This document shows, piece after piece, positions 44,484 through 53,402 of a stretch of 64,000 nt of DNA. Position 1 is the stretch's first letter, and every line of letters begins with the position of its first letter. The notes below the pieces were generated by a model. The model saw only the letters and a program-made list of their open reading frames with translations. It made no database searches and was not told the DNA's origin. Where the stretch lies: positions 124,001-188,000 of the forward strand of contig NZ_FUXP01000001.1 of NCBI RefSeq assembly GCF_900167055.1. Direction: 5' to 3'. The translations under genes and the position numbers were made by a program. The DNA is from Lysobacter spongiicola DSM 21749. Its GTDB lineage: Bacteria > Pseudomonadota > Gammaproteobacteria > Xanthomonadales > Xanthomonadaceae.

Positions 44484-45699
44484 CCAGCATGCGCAGCCCG
44501 CCGGTCCATACGCCGATGGCGGTGCCGAGGCTGGTGAGGAAGAAGTTCAGCAGCACCCGGGCCACCCGGTTGCGCCACCAGCCCCGCATGTTCTGGAGGT
44601 CGTCCCTCAGGGCCATGAAATCGGCGTAGGTCGGCTTGCGCAGCCAGGCCTCGGTCAGTGCGCTGAGCGTGCCGGAAGCCAGCGCCGGGTGCAGCGGCGT
44701 GATCGGAGAGGCGAGGAAGGCCACCAGGATGCTCAGCGGATGCCCCCCGGCAATGGCGCAACCGATGGCACCGAGGATGCCCGTGGCCAGTACCCACTGC
44801 AGCAGCAGGTCGCTGCCGACGTCGATGCCGCCCTGCCAGAAGCCCCAGGCGAAGCCGCCGATGACGAAGGTGGCGAGGATCAGCGTGAACCAGGGGATGT
44901 TGCTCTTGGGCGGCAGCGTCTCGAGTTCCGCGCGTAACACTTCGGCCGGACCCGTGTCTTCCCGCAGGTGGCGGGCGAGGCCCTGGAGATGCCCGGCGCC
45001 GACCACCGCCAGCACTTCCCGGGCCCCGTCGTGGTTGGTGTCCTCCCGGATCTCGCGCAGGCGCGCCGCCATGTAGCGGTCCCGCTCGGCAATGACCGTT
45101 TCGTAGACCGCTGGGCTCTCCTCCGCGAATTCATTGAAGCTGGCCTCAAGCATGTCGCCCTGCTTCAACTTCTCGATCTGGTCCTCGCCGACTTCCTCGT
45201 GGGCGAGCAGGGAGGCCAGAAGGCCCCCTCCGAGCTTGGCCCGGCCCCAGAACCCCAGCCGCGCCGACGCGCGCTTGAAGGTCAGGCCGATCTCGCGGTC
45301 GATGAGGTGGACAGCCAATGCCTGCTGGCGTGCCTCCTGCACTGCGCGCTTCAGTTCCGCCCCCGGTTCGACACCCAGCTGCTCGGCCAGCCGCCGCTGG
45401 TAGGAGGACAACGCGAGATTGGCCGCGAACATCGCGGTCCTCCCACTCCTGATCACCTGGATCAGGTCCAGCTTTGCGAGCACTCCGGAGTCGGTCAGCG
45501 CAGCCAGGCGCGGCTCGTCCAGCTCGACCGCGACCGCGTCGTAGCGGCCGCTGTGGATCGCATCGTGTACCGCGTCCACGCTCGCCTGCGAGACATGGGC
45601 GGTACCGAGCAGGGTGTAGCGCACCCCGTCCCGCTCGACGATCTGATGGGGCTGGGACTCCAGCACCTGCTCGGCGGTGCGGGCGCCGTCAGTGGCCAT
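44470..45699 (-). CDS. TraB/PrgY family protein (pheromone-shutdown-like)
   Basis: A 409-aa protein of the TraB/PrgY/TIKI fold family. The N-terminal domain has LLGTAHVSQASVDAV and VAVELDEPRLAAL, containing the conserved GTAH and E motifs seen in TIKI-like metalloproteases. HDGAREVLAVVGAGHLQGLA carries the distal GxxH motif. The C-terminal third has about three or four hydrophobic helices (IPWFTLILATFVIGGFAWGF and following). In enterococci PrgY limits endogenous pheromone; in proteobacteria the role is unknown. I chose ATG 45699, the first start before conserved sequence, over an in-frame start at 45822. Confidence 0.83.
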   Translation of the reverse strand: MATDGARTAEQVLESQPHQIVERDGVRYTLLGTAHVSQASVDAVHDAIHSGRYDAVAVELDEPRLAALTDSGVLAKLDLIQVIRSGRTAMFAANLALSSYQRRLAEQLGVEPGAELKRAVQEARQQALAVHLIDREIGLTFKRASARLGFWGRAKLGGGLLASLLAHEEVGEDQIEKLKQGDMLEASFNEFAEESPAVYETVIAERDRYMAARLREIREDTNHDGAREVLAVVGAGHLQGLARHLREDTGPAEVLRAELETLPPKSNIPWFTLILATFVIGGFAWGFWQGGIDVGSDLLLQWVLATGILGAIGCAIAGGHPLSILVAFLASPITPLHPALASGTLSALTEAWLRKPTYADFMALRDDLQNMRGWWRNRVARVLLNFFLTSLGTAIGVWTGGLRMLGTLL

Positions 45700-45858
45700 G
45701 TCGCCGCGCCTGGGGAAGGGTGGTGGCTGCAGCCGTGCAGGCGGGGAAGCGGATAGGGAAGGACATCGGAGGGGGCAGTGCGGAGGACGCTGGAGCTTAG
45801 AGAATCGGACCGGTAGCGGCAAACACGCCCACGCGGCCCAATACGGGCGGTTCAGCGT

Positions 45859-46785
45859 TCAGGCGACGCCGTAAGGGAGGTTCTCCGACGCCACCAGACG
45901 CTCGCCCACCGCCTCTCCACGAAGGAACGCGACGGCGGCCCCGATCACTGCCGGGTCATCCATGATCCGCCGATGTCCGAGTCCCGCGGTGCTGATCATC
46001 CGGGCTCGTGGCCAGTAGCGTGCCCAGCGTTCGCCCTCCGCCCATGGGACTTCGACATCCGCGACGTCGTGCACCACCAGTGCGGGGCAACCGATCGCGG
46101 GCGCATTGCGATGCGCCTGCAGTTCGTCCATGCGGATGCCGAGCATGGTTTCGAAGTTGCGCACCATGCTCTGGCACAACCGCTCGGACAGCCCGACCTG
46201 TCGTGCAAAGCGGTGTCTGGCGTCAAGCGGGTCGGCCGCCGGGGCGACCAGCACCGCGTGTTGCGCCCGCAGACCGCGCGCCAGGGCAACGCCGGCGGCG
46301 GCGCCTCCGAGTGAGTGGCCGATCACTGCCGCTGCTGGGCCGTGGCGCTCGGCCACCCGCGTCAGCGTGTCGATGAACGAGGGCAGGTTGCTCTGTGAGC
46401 CGCCGCTCCGGCCGTGGCCCAGCTGGTCGAAGGCCACCACGGCCATTCCGGCCGCCGCCAGGGGCTGCACCCAGGGAAGGATGCGGCAGCCGTGGCTCGA
46501 CCACCCGTGTGCGAACAGTACATAGGGCTGCGTGTTCGGATCGCCCCAGACGTACTCGGCGACGGTGTCCAGGCCGGCGTCGAAGCGGGTGGTCGATGCG
46601 CCGTCCGGCGACACCTTGAGCGCCCTCTGGCGCGAGCCCGGCAGCGGCGTCGCGAAAAGGGCTCCGGCTCGTGCCGCGGTGCGGTCCGGGGCAAGCAGTC
46701 CTCCGATGCGAAAGCTCGTGCGCAGGGCGGCCCATTTTGCGTAAGAACGAACGATCGTGCTATTTCGTGCAAGGAGGCTGGACAT
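45859..46785 (-). CDS. Alpha/beta hydrolase
   Basis: A 308-aa alpha/beta-hydrolase-fold enzyme. The oxyanion region is FAHGWSSHGCR (93-103), the nucleophile elbow GHSLGG has Ser158, a late acid lies near DVADVEVPW, and the His is in AGLGHRRIM. It probably acts as an esterase or lipase; the substrate is unknown. It lies 21 bp downstream of a TetR gene on the same strand. A copy of the motif found in front of tetR sits inside codons 7-13 of this gene, suggesting shared control. ATG 46785 is preceded by GGAA. Confidence 0.88.
   Translation of the reverse strand: MSSLLARNSTIVRSYAKWAALRTSFRIGGLLAPDRTAARAGALFATPLPGSRQRALKVSPDGASTTRFDAGLDTVAEYVWGDPNTQPYVLFAHGWSSHGCRILPWVQPLAAAGMAVVAFDQLGHGRSGGSQSNLPSFIDTLTRVAERHGPAAAVIGHSLGGAAAGVALARGLRAQHAVLVAPAADPLDARHRFARQVGLSERLCQSMVRNFETMLGIRMDELQAHRNAPAIGCPALVVHDVADVEVPWAEGERWARYWPRARMISTAGLGHRRIMDDPAVIGAAVAFLRGEAVGERLVASENLPYGVA
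46747..46765 (-). promoter_or_regulatory. Second copy of the TetR-associated 19-bp motif, inside the hydrolase gene
   Basis: On the minus strand AAATAGCACGATCGTTCGT, matching the copy at 47444-47462 with one difference (T for C), in inverted orientation relative to it. Its core AACGATCGT is a dyad. It overlaps early codons of the hydrolase, so a bound repressor could act as a roadblock. Confidence 0.55.
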
Positions 46786-46806
46786 GACGGGTTCCGTGTC
46801 AGTTGA

Positions 46807-47436
46807 TCAAGCTGGTTGGGGATTGGTGCCGGGAACGGAGCAGGAGGCCACCAGGCGCTCGAAAGCCCGCAGCCCGCGCTGAAGCGCCGGCTCGTAACCG
46901 AACAGGCCAGCGTCGTGGTGCACCACCAGGGCGATGGCGAAGATCTCGAAGGCCACCTGGGCCTGGTCGGTCTCGGGCCGGAGTTCGCCGGTCTCCACCG
47001 CCAGTCCGATGGCCCGCGCCAGCTCCTGTCGCCACTGGTGCTCGTGGCTGACCAGCCGGTCCCGGACCGGGCCCGGGCGATCGTCGAACTCGCTGACGGC
47101 GGCCACGAACAGGCACCCGCCATCGGACGCATGGCGGACCCAATCAAGCCACGCCACGACGATCGCACGCAGGCGCGGCAGCCCCCGCCGCGCCTTCAGG
47201 GCGGGATGCAGGACGTGGGCAACGAAGCGGTCACCCGCCTCATCGAGCACCGCGAGCTGCAGGTCCTCGCGCGAACCGAAGTGGCCGAAGACGCCACTCT
47301 TGGACATGCCTACGGCGTGGGCGAGGGTGCCGATCGAGAGGCCATCCAGTCCCCCGACACAGGCAAGCCCGTAGGCCCGATCAAGGATCAGGTCGCGGGT
47401 GGCTGCGCCTTTGGAGGTGGCGGGGATGGACGACAT
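46807..47436 (-). CDS. TetR/AcrR-family transcriptional regulator
   Basis: A 209-aa regulator. Residues about 11-58 form the TetR helix-turn-helix (ATRDLILDRAYGLACVGGLD, GTLAHAVGMSKSGVFGHFGS), followed by an all-helical ligand domain with a TetR_C-type pattern (WLDWVRHASDGGCLFVAA). It probably represses its own gene and the downstream hydrolase, as both starts carry the same 19-bp motif. The ligand may be a hydrophobic ester or acid handled by the hydrolase; this is inference. Confidence 0.9.
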   Translation of the reverse strand: MSSIPATSKGAATRDLILDRAYGLACVGGLDGLSIGTLAHAVGMSKSGVFGHFGSREDLQLAVLDEAGDRFVAHVLHPALKARRGLPRLRAIVVAWLDWVRHASDGGCLFVAAVSEFDDRPGPVRDRLVSHEHQWRQELARAIGLAVETGELRPETDQAQVAFEIFAIALVVHHDAGLFGYEPALQRGLRAFERLVASCSVPGTNPQPA

Positions 47437-47443
47437 CGGTCGA

Positions 47444-47462
47444 AAATAGCACGACCGTTCGT
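47444..47462 (+). promoter_or_regulatory. Candidate TetR operator upstream of tetR
   Basis: AAATAGCACGACCGTTCGT begins 7 bp beyond the tetR start codon. An inverted copy with one mismatch occurs at 46747-46765, so the two copies bracket tetR. Confidence 0.55.
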
Positions 47463-47498
47463 AATTGTCGCCGTGTCAGAGGCAAGTGCCTCGCGGGG

Positions 47499-48383
47499 TC
47501 AGTCGCGATAGCGCTTCAGCAAGTCGCCATAGGCGTCGATCCGACGATCGCGCAGGAACGGCCAGATGCGACGCACCTGCTCGCTGCGCCCGAGGTCCAC
47601 CTCGGCCATCAGGATTTCCGGCTCGCCGCCCGCCTGCGCCAGGAACTCGCCCTGCGGGCCCAGCACGTGGCTGTTGCCCCAGAAGTCGATACCGGATGCG
47701 CCGACCGGCGAAGGCTCATGGCCGACCCGGTTGCACGACAACACCGGCAGCCCGTTGGCGACAGCGTGGCCGCGGTGGCTGAGGATCCAGGCATCGCGCT
47801 GGCGGTCCTTCTCGGCCTGGTCGTCATCCGGGTCCCAGCCGATCGCGGTGGGGTAAAGCAAAAGGTCTGCGCCGGCCAGGGCCATCAGGCGCGCGCCTTC
47901 CGGATACCACTGATCCCAGCAGACCAGCACGCCGAGACGGCCGACGGAGGTGTCGATCGGCTCGAATCCGAGGTCACCCGGGGTGAAGTAGAACTTCTCG
48001 TAGAAGCCGGGATCGTCCGGGATGTGCATCTTCCGGTATTTGCCGGCGATCGAGCCATCGGTTTCGAAGACCACGGCGGTGTTGTGGTACAGGCCGGCGG
48101 CGCGGCGCTCGAACAGCGACGTGACCAGCACAACGCCGGCCTCCTTCGCGATCTTCCCGAGCCGCTCGGTGCTCGGGCCGGGGATCGGTTCGGCGAGGTC
48201 GAACGCATCCACGCATTCGTGCTGGCAGAAATAGGCCCCGTTGTGGAGCTCCTGCAGCAGGACCAGGCGCGCCCCCTGGGCCGCGGCCTCGCGGATGCGC
48301 CCTTCGATGACTTCGAGGTTGGCGTCGGCATCGCCCTGGTTGCGCTCCTGGATCAGGGCGACGGGCAGCGTTGGGTTCTTCAT
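47499..48383 (-). CDS. aguB: N-carbamoylputrescine amidase
   Basis: A 294-aa nitrilase-superfamily enzyme that hydrolyses N-carbamoylputrescine to putrescine, CO2 and ammonia. The catalytic triad is Glu45 (LLQELHNGAYF), Lys118 (YRKMHIPDDPGFYEKFYF) and Cys155 (GVLVCWDQWYPE). The stretch PTAIGWDPDDDQAEKDRQRD is typical of AguB. aguA lies just upstream on the same strand with an 85-bp gap, giving the complete two-step route from agmatine to putrescine. Confidence 0.95.
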   Translation of the reverse strand: MKNPTLPVALIQERNQGDADANLEVIEGRIREAAAQGARLVLLQELHNGAYFCQHECVDAFDLAEPIPGPSTERLGKIAKEAGVVLVTSLFERRAAGLYHNTAVVFETDGSIAGKYRKMHIPDDPGFYEKFYFTPGDLGFEPIDTSVGRLGVLVCWDQWYPEGARLMALAGADLLLYPTAIGWDPDDDQAEKDRQRDAWILSHRGHAVANGLPVLSCNRVGHEPSPVGASGIDFWGNSHVLGPQGEFLAQAGGEPEILMAEVDLGRSEQVRRIWPFLRDRRIDAYGDLLKRYRD

Positions 48384-48468
48384 GACGGGTCCGTTGTGGC
48401 GCGACGGCCGGGAGGAGGAAAGGGCAACGATGGCACGGCGGCTGTCGCCAGCCCATCAAACCGATGGG

Positions 48469-49518
48469 TCAGGCCAGGGCGCCGGCAGGCAACTGCATGG
48501 TGATGCAGTGCAGGCTGCCGTTCTGCCAGATCAGTGGCCGGCAGGGCACCGGCACGATCTCCCGGCCCGGGAAGGCCTCGGCCAGCACGGCAGCGGCGCC
48601 CGCGTCCGCAGGGTCGCCATAGGCCGGCATCAACACCGCGCCATTGATGATCAGGAAGTTCGCGTAGCTCGCCGCCAGTCGACGCCCCTCATCCAGCACG
48701 GGTTCCGGCCAGGGCAGGGGGAACAGGCGGTACGGGGCGCCATCGCGGGTGCGAAGTGCGGCCAGCTCCTTTGCCATCGCCTGGAGTTCGTCGTAATGCG
48801 AGTCGGTGGCGTCGTCGCAGGCCTGGTAGACGATGGCGTCCGCGGCGGCGAAGCGGGCAAGCGTGTCGATGTGGGCGTCGGTGTCGTCGCCTTCCAGGTA
48901 GCCGTGGTCAAGCCACAACACCCGGTCCTGCGCCAGCCATCCGCCGAGTCGCCTGGACAGCTCCTCCCGCGATGCATCGGGGTGGCGCTCGGCGAGGCAG
49001 CGGTAGGTGGTCAGGAGCGTGCCTTCGCCGTCGGTCTCTATGGCACCGCCCTCGAGCGCGAAATCGATGTCCTGGCGCTTGCCGTCGTTGAACACTCCGC
49101 CTTCGGACAGGGCCTCCACCAGCCGGTCGTCCAGGCCCGCCTCGAACTTGCCGCCCCAGCCGGTGAACCTGAAGTCGAGCAGGCGGAACCCCTCGGGACC
49201 ACGCAGCGTGATCGGGCCGGAATCGCGCAGCCAGGTGTCGTCGTAGGGGACCTCGACGAACCGTACCCGCTCCATGTCCACCCGCGCCGACGCCAAACGC
49301 GCCCGTGCGTAGGCCTGTACATTCTCGTCGGCCACGCAGACAACGGCATCCTGGAAGCGGGTGATGGCCGCCACCAGTGCGATGTAGGTGTCCTCCACGC
49401 CTGCGAGCCGGTCGGCCCAGTCGGTGCCGGGGTGTGGCCAGGCCAGCAGGATCGCGGACTGTGGTTCCCATTCCGCGGGAAAGTGGAACCCGCTCGTCGG
49501 GCTGGAAGAGTCGGTCAA
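48469..49518 (-). CDS. aguA: Agmatine deiminase
   Basis: A 349-aa PPAD-fold enzyme that converts agmatine to N-carbamoylputrescine plus ammonia. The opening FHFPAEWEPQSAILLAWPH, DDTWLRDSGPITL, GWGGKFEAG and the catalytic Cys338 in NGSLHCITMQLP all match the family. It feeds AguB encoded next to it. An arginine decarboxylase would have to supply agmatine; none is in the window. ATG 49518 starts the family N-terminus. Confidence 0.95.
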   Translation of the reverse strand: MTDSSSPTSGFHFPAEWEPQSAILLAWPHPGTDWADRLAGVEDTYIALVAAITRFQDAVVCVADENVQAYARARLASARVDMERVRFVEVPYDDTWLRDSGPITLRGPEGFRLLDFRFTGWGGKFEAGLDDRLVEALSEGGVFNDGKRQDIDFALEGGAIETDGEGTLLTTYRCLAERHPDASREELSRRLGGWLAQDRVLWLDHGYLEGDDTDAHIDTLARFAAADAIVYQACDDATDSHYDELQAMAKELAALRTRDGAPYRLFPLPWPEPVLDEGRRLAASYANFLIINGAVLMPAYGDPADAGAAAVLAEAFPGREIVPVPCRPLIWQNGSLHCITMQLPAGALA

Positions 49519-49557
49519 GGCAGTGCTTTTCAGGAGGAGATGCTCGTCAGGGTGCTG

Positions 49558-49890
49558 TCAGAGGATGGGCGGCTTGGGGCCGACTTCGGCGGCGTGGGCC
49601 TGGTTGACCACCACGTCGATCACCCGGTTCTTTTCGAAGTAGACGGTGAATCCGGGGTAGACCCAGCGGTTAATCGTCGGCCACTGGCGCTTCTGGCCGC
49701 CACGGGGATCGAGTCGCTGGGCCGGGGCGCCAAAGCGTGCTTCCACGTCCGACATCGCCTGGCCGCGCACGGGGACGTTGCCACTTTCCTGTTGGACCCG
49801 TTCGACCAGCAGGGTTTCGGCGGCGGCAACTGCCGGAACGGTGAGCAGGACGAGCAGCGAAAGCGCGAGGGCACCCGATTTGTTGGTCAT
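49558..49890 (-). CDS. Hypothetical exported protein with BamE/OmlA-like motif
   Basis: A 110-aa protein with a clear signal peptide (residues 1-24, cleavage near AAAE). The mature part VRGQAMSDVEARFGAPAQRL, then WVYPGFTVYFEKNRVIDVVV follows the G-x-x-x-x-x-V-x-x-x-x-G-x-P ... W-x-Y ... V-x-F pattern of small SmpA/OmlA (BamE)-fold proteins. It lacks a lipobox and is probably soluble in the periplasm. Function unknown. ATG 49890 with GGGGAA upstream is preferred; ATG 49905 is possible. It precedes aguA by 39 bp on the same strand. Confidence 0.7.
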   Translation of the reverse strand: MTNKSGALALSLLVLLTVPAVAAAETLLVERVQQESGNVPVRGQAMSDVEARFGAPAQRLDPRGGQKRQWPTINRWVYPGFTVYFEKNRVIDVVVNQAHAAEVGPKPPIL

Positions 49891-50017
49891 TTCCCCATTC
49901 CCCATTCCATTAAGTGAGGCGGCGATTGTAAGCACAAGGCGTCGCGACCGGCAGCAATGGCGGTCGCAGACCCCGAAAGCAGGTCACTGGGCGGGCACTT
50001 GCAGCCGCCCAAACGCA

Positions 50018-50040
50018 GAAAGCCGCCCTTGGGCGGCCTT
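50018..50040 (-). terminator. Terminator of rpmJ
   Basis: GCCGCCC (50022-50028) and GGGCGGC (50031-50037) form the stem. On the minus strand it ends in TTTC, a short T tract, so efficiency is uncertain. Confidence 0.55.
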
Positions 50041-50074
50041 CCGGACAACTGGGCGCACGAAGCGCCCGCGTAGC

Positions 50075-50200
50075 TCAGCGCTGGCGCGCCTTGAAACGCG
50101 GGTTCGACTTGCAGATCACGAAGACCTTGCCACGACGGCGGACGACTTTGCAGTCGCGGTGACGGTTCTTCGCCGACTTCAGGGAGGACAGGACCTTCAT
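50075..50200 (-). CDS. rpmJ: 50S ribosomal protein L36 (type B)
   Basis: A 41-aa ribosomal protein, [20 protein letters not shown] and then [20 protein letters not shown]. It is of the longer type B (YkgO-like) form, which lacks the four-ligand zinc ribbon of type A; two cysteines remain. Type B copies replace zinc-binding L36 when zinc is low in many bacteria. The gene stands alone with its own promoter (50238-50266) and terminator, not in the spc operon. GAGGT precedes ATG 50200. I see no clear Zur box. Confidence 0.93.
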   Translation of the reverse strand: MKVLSSLKSAKNRHRDCKVVRRRGKVFVICKSNPRFKARQR

Positions 50201-50237
50201 GACAGACCTCGGCAACAGGAAAATGAGCAAGCCCGCG

Positions 50238-50266
50238 ATTATGCAGGCTTTCCGCAGGCACATCAA
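50238..50266 (-). promoter_or_regulatory. rpmJ promoter
   Basis: On the minus strand TTGATG (50266-50261) and CATAAT (50243-50238) are spaced by 17 bp. The predicted start near 50231 leaves a leader of about 30 nt before ATG 50200. Confidence 0.7.
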
Positions 50267-50352
50267 GTGTTTGCGGACCGCAGCGTACGATTCCGCTGTG
50301 ATGGCCCCGGGGGACGGCGACGGAATCGGCGCCTGCACATCATAATGGCAGG

Positions 50353-51039
50353 ATGAATACGACGACCGACCCCGCACCCGTCCTCACCATCGACGGCCCC
50401 TCCGGCTCCGGAAAGGGCACCATCAGCCGCCTGGTGGCGCGGCGCCTGGGCTGGCACTACCTGGATTCGGGCGCGCTCTATCGCGCGGTGGGGGTCGCCG
50501 CCGGCTGGGGCGACATCGACCTTGCCGACCCCGCCGCACTGGTCCGCTGCACCTTCGATACCGAGGTCAGCTTCCGTGAGCAGGGCGAGGACCTGCACGT
50601 CCTCGTCAACGGCTCGGACGCCACCCTGGAGCTGCGGACCGAAACGGCCGGCGCGGCGGCCTCGGCGATTGCCGCGATCCCGGAGGTCAGGGCCGCCCTC
50701 AAGGATCGCCAGCGCGCTTTCCGCCAACCCCCGGGCCTGGTTGCCGACGGCAGGGACATGGGTACGGTCATCTTCCCCGACGCCCCTTACAAGGTGTTCC
50801 TGACGGCCAGCGCGGAGGAGCGGGCGGAGAGGCGCTATAACCAGTTGAAGGACAAGGGAGTTTCCGTTACATTGGCTGGTCTGCTGCGGGAGATTCTTGC
50901 CCGTGACGCCCGCGATGCCAGTCGCGCGGTGGCGCCCTTGCGACCGGCCGATGACGCCGTCCGCATCGATACCACCGGGATCGGCATCGACGAGGTGGTC
51001 GAGCGGGTGCTGGCCTTGCTGCCCGCAACCGGGGCCTGA
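50353..51039 (+). CDS. cmk: Cytidylate kinase
   Basis: Phosphorylates CMP and dCMP with ATP. The 228-aa protein has the P-loop GPSGSGKG (15-22), the CMP-binding region [28 protein letters not shown] and the lid-region [19 protein letters not shown]. It lies upstream of rpsA, as in most gammaproteobacteria. A possible rpsA promoter lies inside its 3' part. Confidence 0.96.
   Translation: MNTTTDPAPVLTIDGPSGSGKGTISRLVARRLGWHYLDSGALYRAVGVAAGWGDIDLADPAALVRCTFDTEVSFREQGEDLHVLVNGSDATLELRTETAGAAASAIAAIPEVRAALKDRQRAFRQPPGLVADGRDMGTVIFPDAPYKVFLTASAEERAERRYNQLKDKGVSVTLAGLLREILARDARDASRAVAPLRPADDAVRIDTTGIGIDEVVERVLALLPATGA
50845..50873 (+). promoter_or_regulatory. Possible rpsA promoter inside cmk
   Basis: TTGAAG (50845-50850) and TACATT (50868-50873) are spaced by 17 bp within the cmk coding region. 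E. coli rpsA also has promoters inside and upstream of cmk; assignment here is from the boxes only. Confidence 0.35.
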
Positions 51040-51214
51040 TCGGCCGCAGCGGATAGCCCCGTCGCAATACCGCGGCGGATCAACCAACCGACACATGGTG
51101 CAGTTCCATCGCACCACATAACGGGTGGGTCGACCACGTGCTGCTTGCGTTACCCCCTTTCGGGGAACGATGACAGCCGGTGCGGCCCGTGTGTTCAACC
51201 GGATAAATTTTCCA
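51040..51214 (+). promoter_or_regulatory. rpsA leader
   Basis: A 175-nt leader between cmk and rpsA with hairpin TGGTGC (51096-51101) / GCACCA (51111-51116). There is no Shine-Dalgarno sequence before ATG 51215; the context is an A/T-rich GGATAAATTTTCCA. E. coli rpsA likewise lacks one and is translated through a structured leader under S1 feedback. The same mode is plausible here. Confidence 0.5.
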
Positions 51215-52906
51215 ATGACCGAATCATTTGCCGAACTGTTCGAACAGAGCGAGGCGTACCTCGCCAAGCTGAAGCCGGGTGCCATCGTCACCGGTACCGT
51301 CGTCGAGGTCCGTGGCGACGTGGTGGTGATCAACGCCGGCCTGAAGTCCGAAGGCATCGTGCCGATCGAACAGTTCCGTAACGACGACGGCGAAATCGAC
51401 GTCGGCGTGGGCGACCAGGTGAAGGTTGCCCTCGACGCCATCGAGAACGGCTTCGGCGAGACCGTACTGTCGCGCGAGAAGGCCAAGCGCGCCATGGTGT
51501 GGGACGAGCTGGAAGAAGCGCTCGAGAAGAACGAGACCATCACCGGCCGTATCAGCGGCAAGGTCAAGGGTGGTTTCACCGTCGACATCAAGGACGTCCG
51601 CGGCTTCCTGCCGGGCTCCCTGGTCGACGTGCGCCCGGTGCGCGACTCGACCTACCTGGAAGGCAAGGAGCTCGAGTTCAAGCTGATCAAGCTGGACCGC
51701 AAGCGCAACAACATCGTCGTCTCCCGCCGTGCGGTGGTCGAGAGCGAGCACTCGGAAGAGCGCGAGCAGCTGATGGAGAAGCTGGTCGAGGGCGCGATCC
51801 TGAAGGGCGTGGTCAAGAACCTCACCGATTACGGCGCGTTCGTGGACCTGGGCGGCATCGACGGCCTGCTGCACATCACCGACATGGCCTGGAAGCGCGT
51901 GCGCCATCCGTCCGAGGTGGTGGAAGTCGGCCAGGAGCTGGACGTCCGCGTGCTCAAGTACGACCGCGAGCGCAACCGCGTCAGCCTGGGCCTCAAGCAG
52001 CTGGGCGAGGATCCGTGGGACAACATCGCACGCCGTTATCCGGCCGACACCCGCGTGTTCGGCAAGGTCTCCAACGTCACCGATTACGGCGCGTTCGTCG
52101 AGATCGAGCCGGGCGTCGAAGGCCTGGTGCACGTCTCCGAGATGGACTGGACCAACAAGAACGTCAACCCGTCCAAGATCGTGCAGGTCGGTGACGAGGT
52201 CCAGGTCATGGTGCTGGACGTGGACGAGGAGCGTCGCCGCATCTCGCTGGGCATGAAGCAGGTCACCAGCAATCCGTGGGAGACCTTCGCCGTGCTGCAC
52301 AAGAAGGGCGACAAGGTGGAAGGCCAGATCAAGTCGATCACCGACTTCGGCATCTTCATCGGCCTGGACGGCGGCATCGACGGCCTGGTCCACCTGTCCG
52401 ACATCAGCTGGAACACCACCGGCGAAGACGTGGTCCGCAACTACAAGAAGGGCGACACGCTCGAAGCCGTCGTCCTGGCAGTGGACCCGGAGCGCGAGCG
52501 CATCAGCCTCGGCGTGAAGCAGATGGAGCAGGATCCGTTCGGCCAGTACATGGCGTCGAACACCCGTGGCTCGATCGTCACCGGTACGGTCAAGGAAGTC
52601 GACGCCAAGGGCGCGACGATCGAGCTGGCCGATGGCATCGAAGGCTACGTGGCTGCCCGCGACATCGCCAAGGAGCGCGTCGACGACGCCACCAAGCACC
52701 TGAAGGTCGGTGACGAGATCGAAGCCCGCTTCATCGGTATGGACCGCAAGGGCCGCAGCATGCAGCTGTCGATCAAGGCCAAGGACGAGGCCGAGATGCA
52801 GGAGGCCGTGTCCGATTACAACCGGGCCAGCGCCGACGCAGCCAGCGGCACCACCAAGCTGGGCGCGCTGCTGCGCGAACAGCTGAACAGCAACAAGTCC
52901 GAGTAA
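51215..52906 (+). CDS. rpsA: 30S ribosomal protein S1
   Basis: S1 binds mRNA on the small subunit and is needed to translate weak-SD messages. The 563-aa protein consists of six S1 repeats, each marked by patterns such as [38 protein letters not shown] and [20 protein letters not shown]. The last two domains are more diverged. ATG 51215 opens [20 protein letters not shown], the standard start; a longer in-frame extension upstream is not conserved. It is followed by a 15-bp perfect hairpin and then ihfB. Confidence 0.97.
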   Translation: MTESFAELFEQSEAYLAKLKPGAIVTGTVVEVRGDVVVINAGLKSEGIVPIEQFRNDDGEIDVGVGDQVKVALDAIENGFGETVLSREKAKRAMVWDELEEALEKNETITGRISGKVKGGFTVDIKDVRGFLPGSLVDVRPVRDSTYLEGKELEFKLIKLDRKRNNIVVSRRAVVESEHSEEREQLMEKLVEGAILKGVVKNLTDYGAFVDLGGIDGLLHITDMAWKRVRHPSEVVEVGQELDVRVLKYDRERNRVSLGLKQLGEDPWDNIARRYPADTRVFGKVSNVTDYGAFVEIEPGVEGLVHVSEMDWTNKNVNPSKIVQVGDEVQVMVLDVDEERRRISLGMKQVTSNPWETFAVLHKKGDKVEGQIKSITDFGIFIGLDGGIDGLVHLSDISWNTTGEDVVRNYKKGDTLEAVVLAVDPERERISLGVKQMEQDPFGQYMASNTRGSIVTGTVKEVDAKGATIELADGIEGYVAARDIAKERVDDATKHLKVGDEIEARFIGMDRKGRSMQLSIKAKDEAEMQEAVSDYNRASADAASGTTKLGALLREQLNSNKSE

Positions 52907-52945
52907 GTCGCAGCGTTGCTTTAAGCACGTCGCGAAGCTGTAACC

Positions 52946-52977
52946 AGGAACGGCCCGGCCTTGGCCGGGCCGTTCCT
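52946..52977 (+). terminator. Strong hairpin after rpsA
   Basis: AGGAACGGCCCGGCC (52946-52960) pairs perfectly with GGCCGGGCCGTTCCT (52963-52977), a 15-bp stem. The T tract is poor (CTCTGTCT), so it may act as a partial terminator, setting rpsA well above ihfB, or as a 3'-end stabiliser. Confidence 0.65.
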
Positions 52978-53005
52978 CTGTCTGCTATCCGAGTACCGGC
53001 ATCCC

Positions 53006-53308
53006 ATGACCAAGTCAGAGCTCATCGAGATCCTTGCCCAGCGCCAGGCCCACCTGAAGGCCGAGGACGTGGATCTGGCCGTGAAGTCGCTGCTGGAAAT
53101 GATGGGAGGCTCCCTCGCACAAGGGGAGCGCATCGAAGTGCGCGGGTTCGGCAGTTTTTCCCTGCACTACCGCCCGCCGCGCCTCGGCCGGAACCCGAAA
53201 ACGGGTGAGTCCGTCGCTTTGCCGGGCAAGCATGTGCCCCATTTCAAGCCCGGCAAGGAATTGCGCGAACGGGTCAGCAACGCGATGCCGGTCGACGAGT
53301 CCGACTGA
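53006..53308 (+). CDS. ihfB: Integration host factor subunit beta
   Basis: A 100-aa DNA-bending protein that pairs with IhfA to organise promoters, replication and recombination complexes. It begins [20 protein letters not shown]; the DNA-contacting arm [20 protein letters not shown] includes the intercalating Pro64. The position after rpsA is conserved. The ribosome site is weak. lapA follows after 94 bp. Confidence 0.96.
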   Translation: MTKSELIEILAQRQAHLKAEDVDLAVKSLLEMMGGSLAQGERIEVRGFGSFSLHYRPPRLGRNPKTGESVALPGKHVPHFKPGKELRERVSNAMPVDESD

Positions 53309-53402
53309 CACCCCGTTGCAACCGCTTTACCCCGCTTCTGGTTGTGTCGCTGATGACGCCCGGTAAGCTAGCCGTCTTGCAAGGAGTGCCCGGGAGGCCG
53401 TC

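Noticed and set aside
45700-45822. Longer start for the TraB-family protein
   Set aside because: The extra 41 residues are Pro/Arg-rich and not family-like; homology starts after ATG 45699.
47479-47492. Short hairpin GAGGCA-AG-TGCCTC between tetR and aguB
   Set aside because: Six-base stem, two-base loop and no T tract on either strand; too weak to call a terminator.
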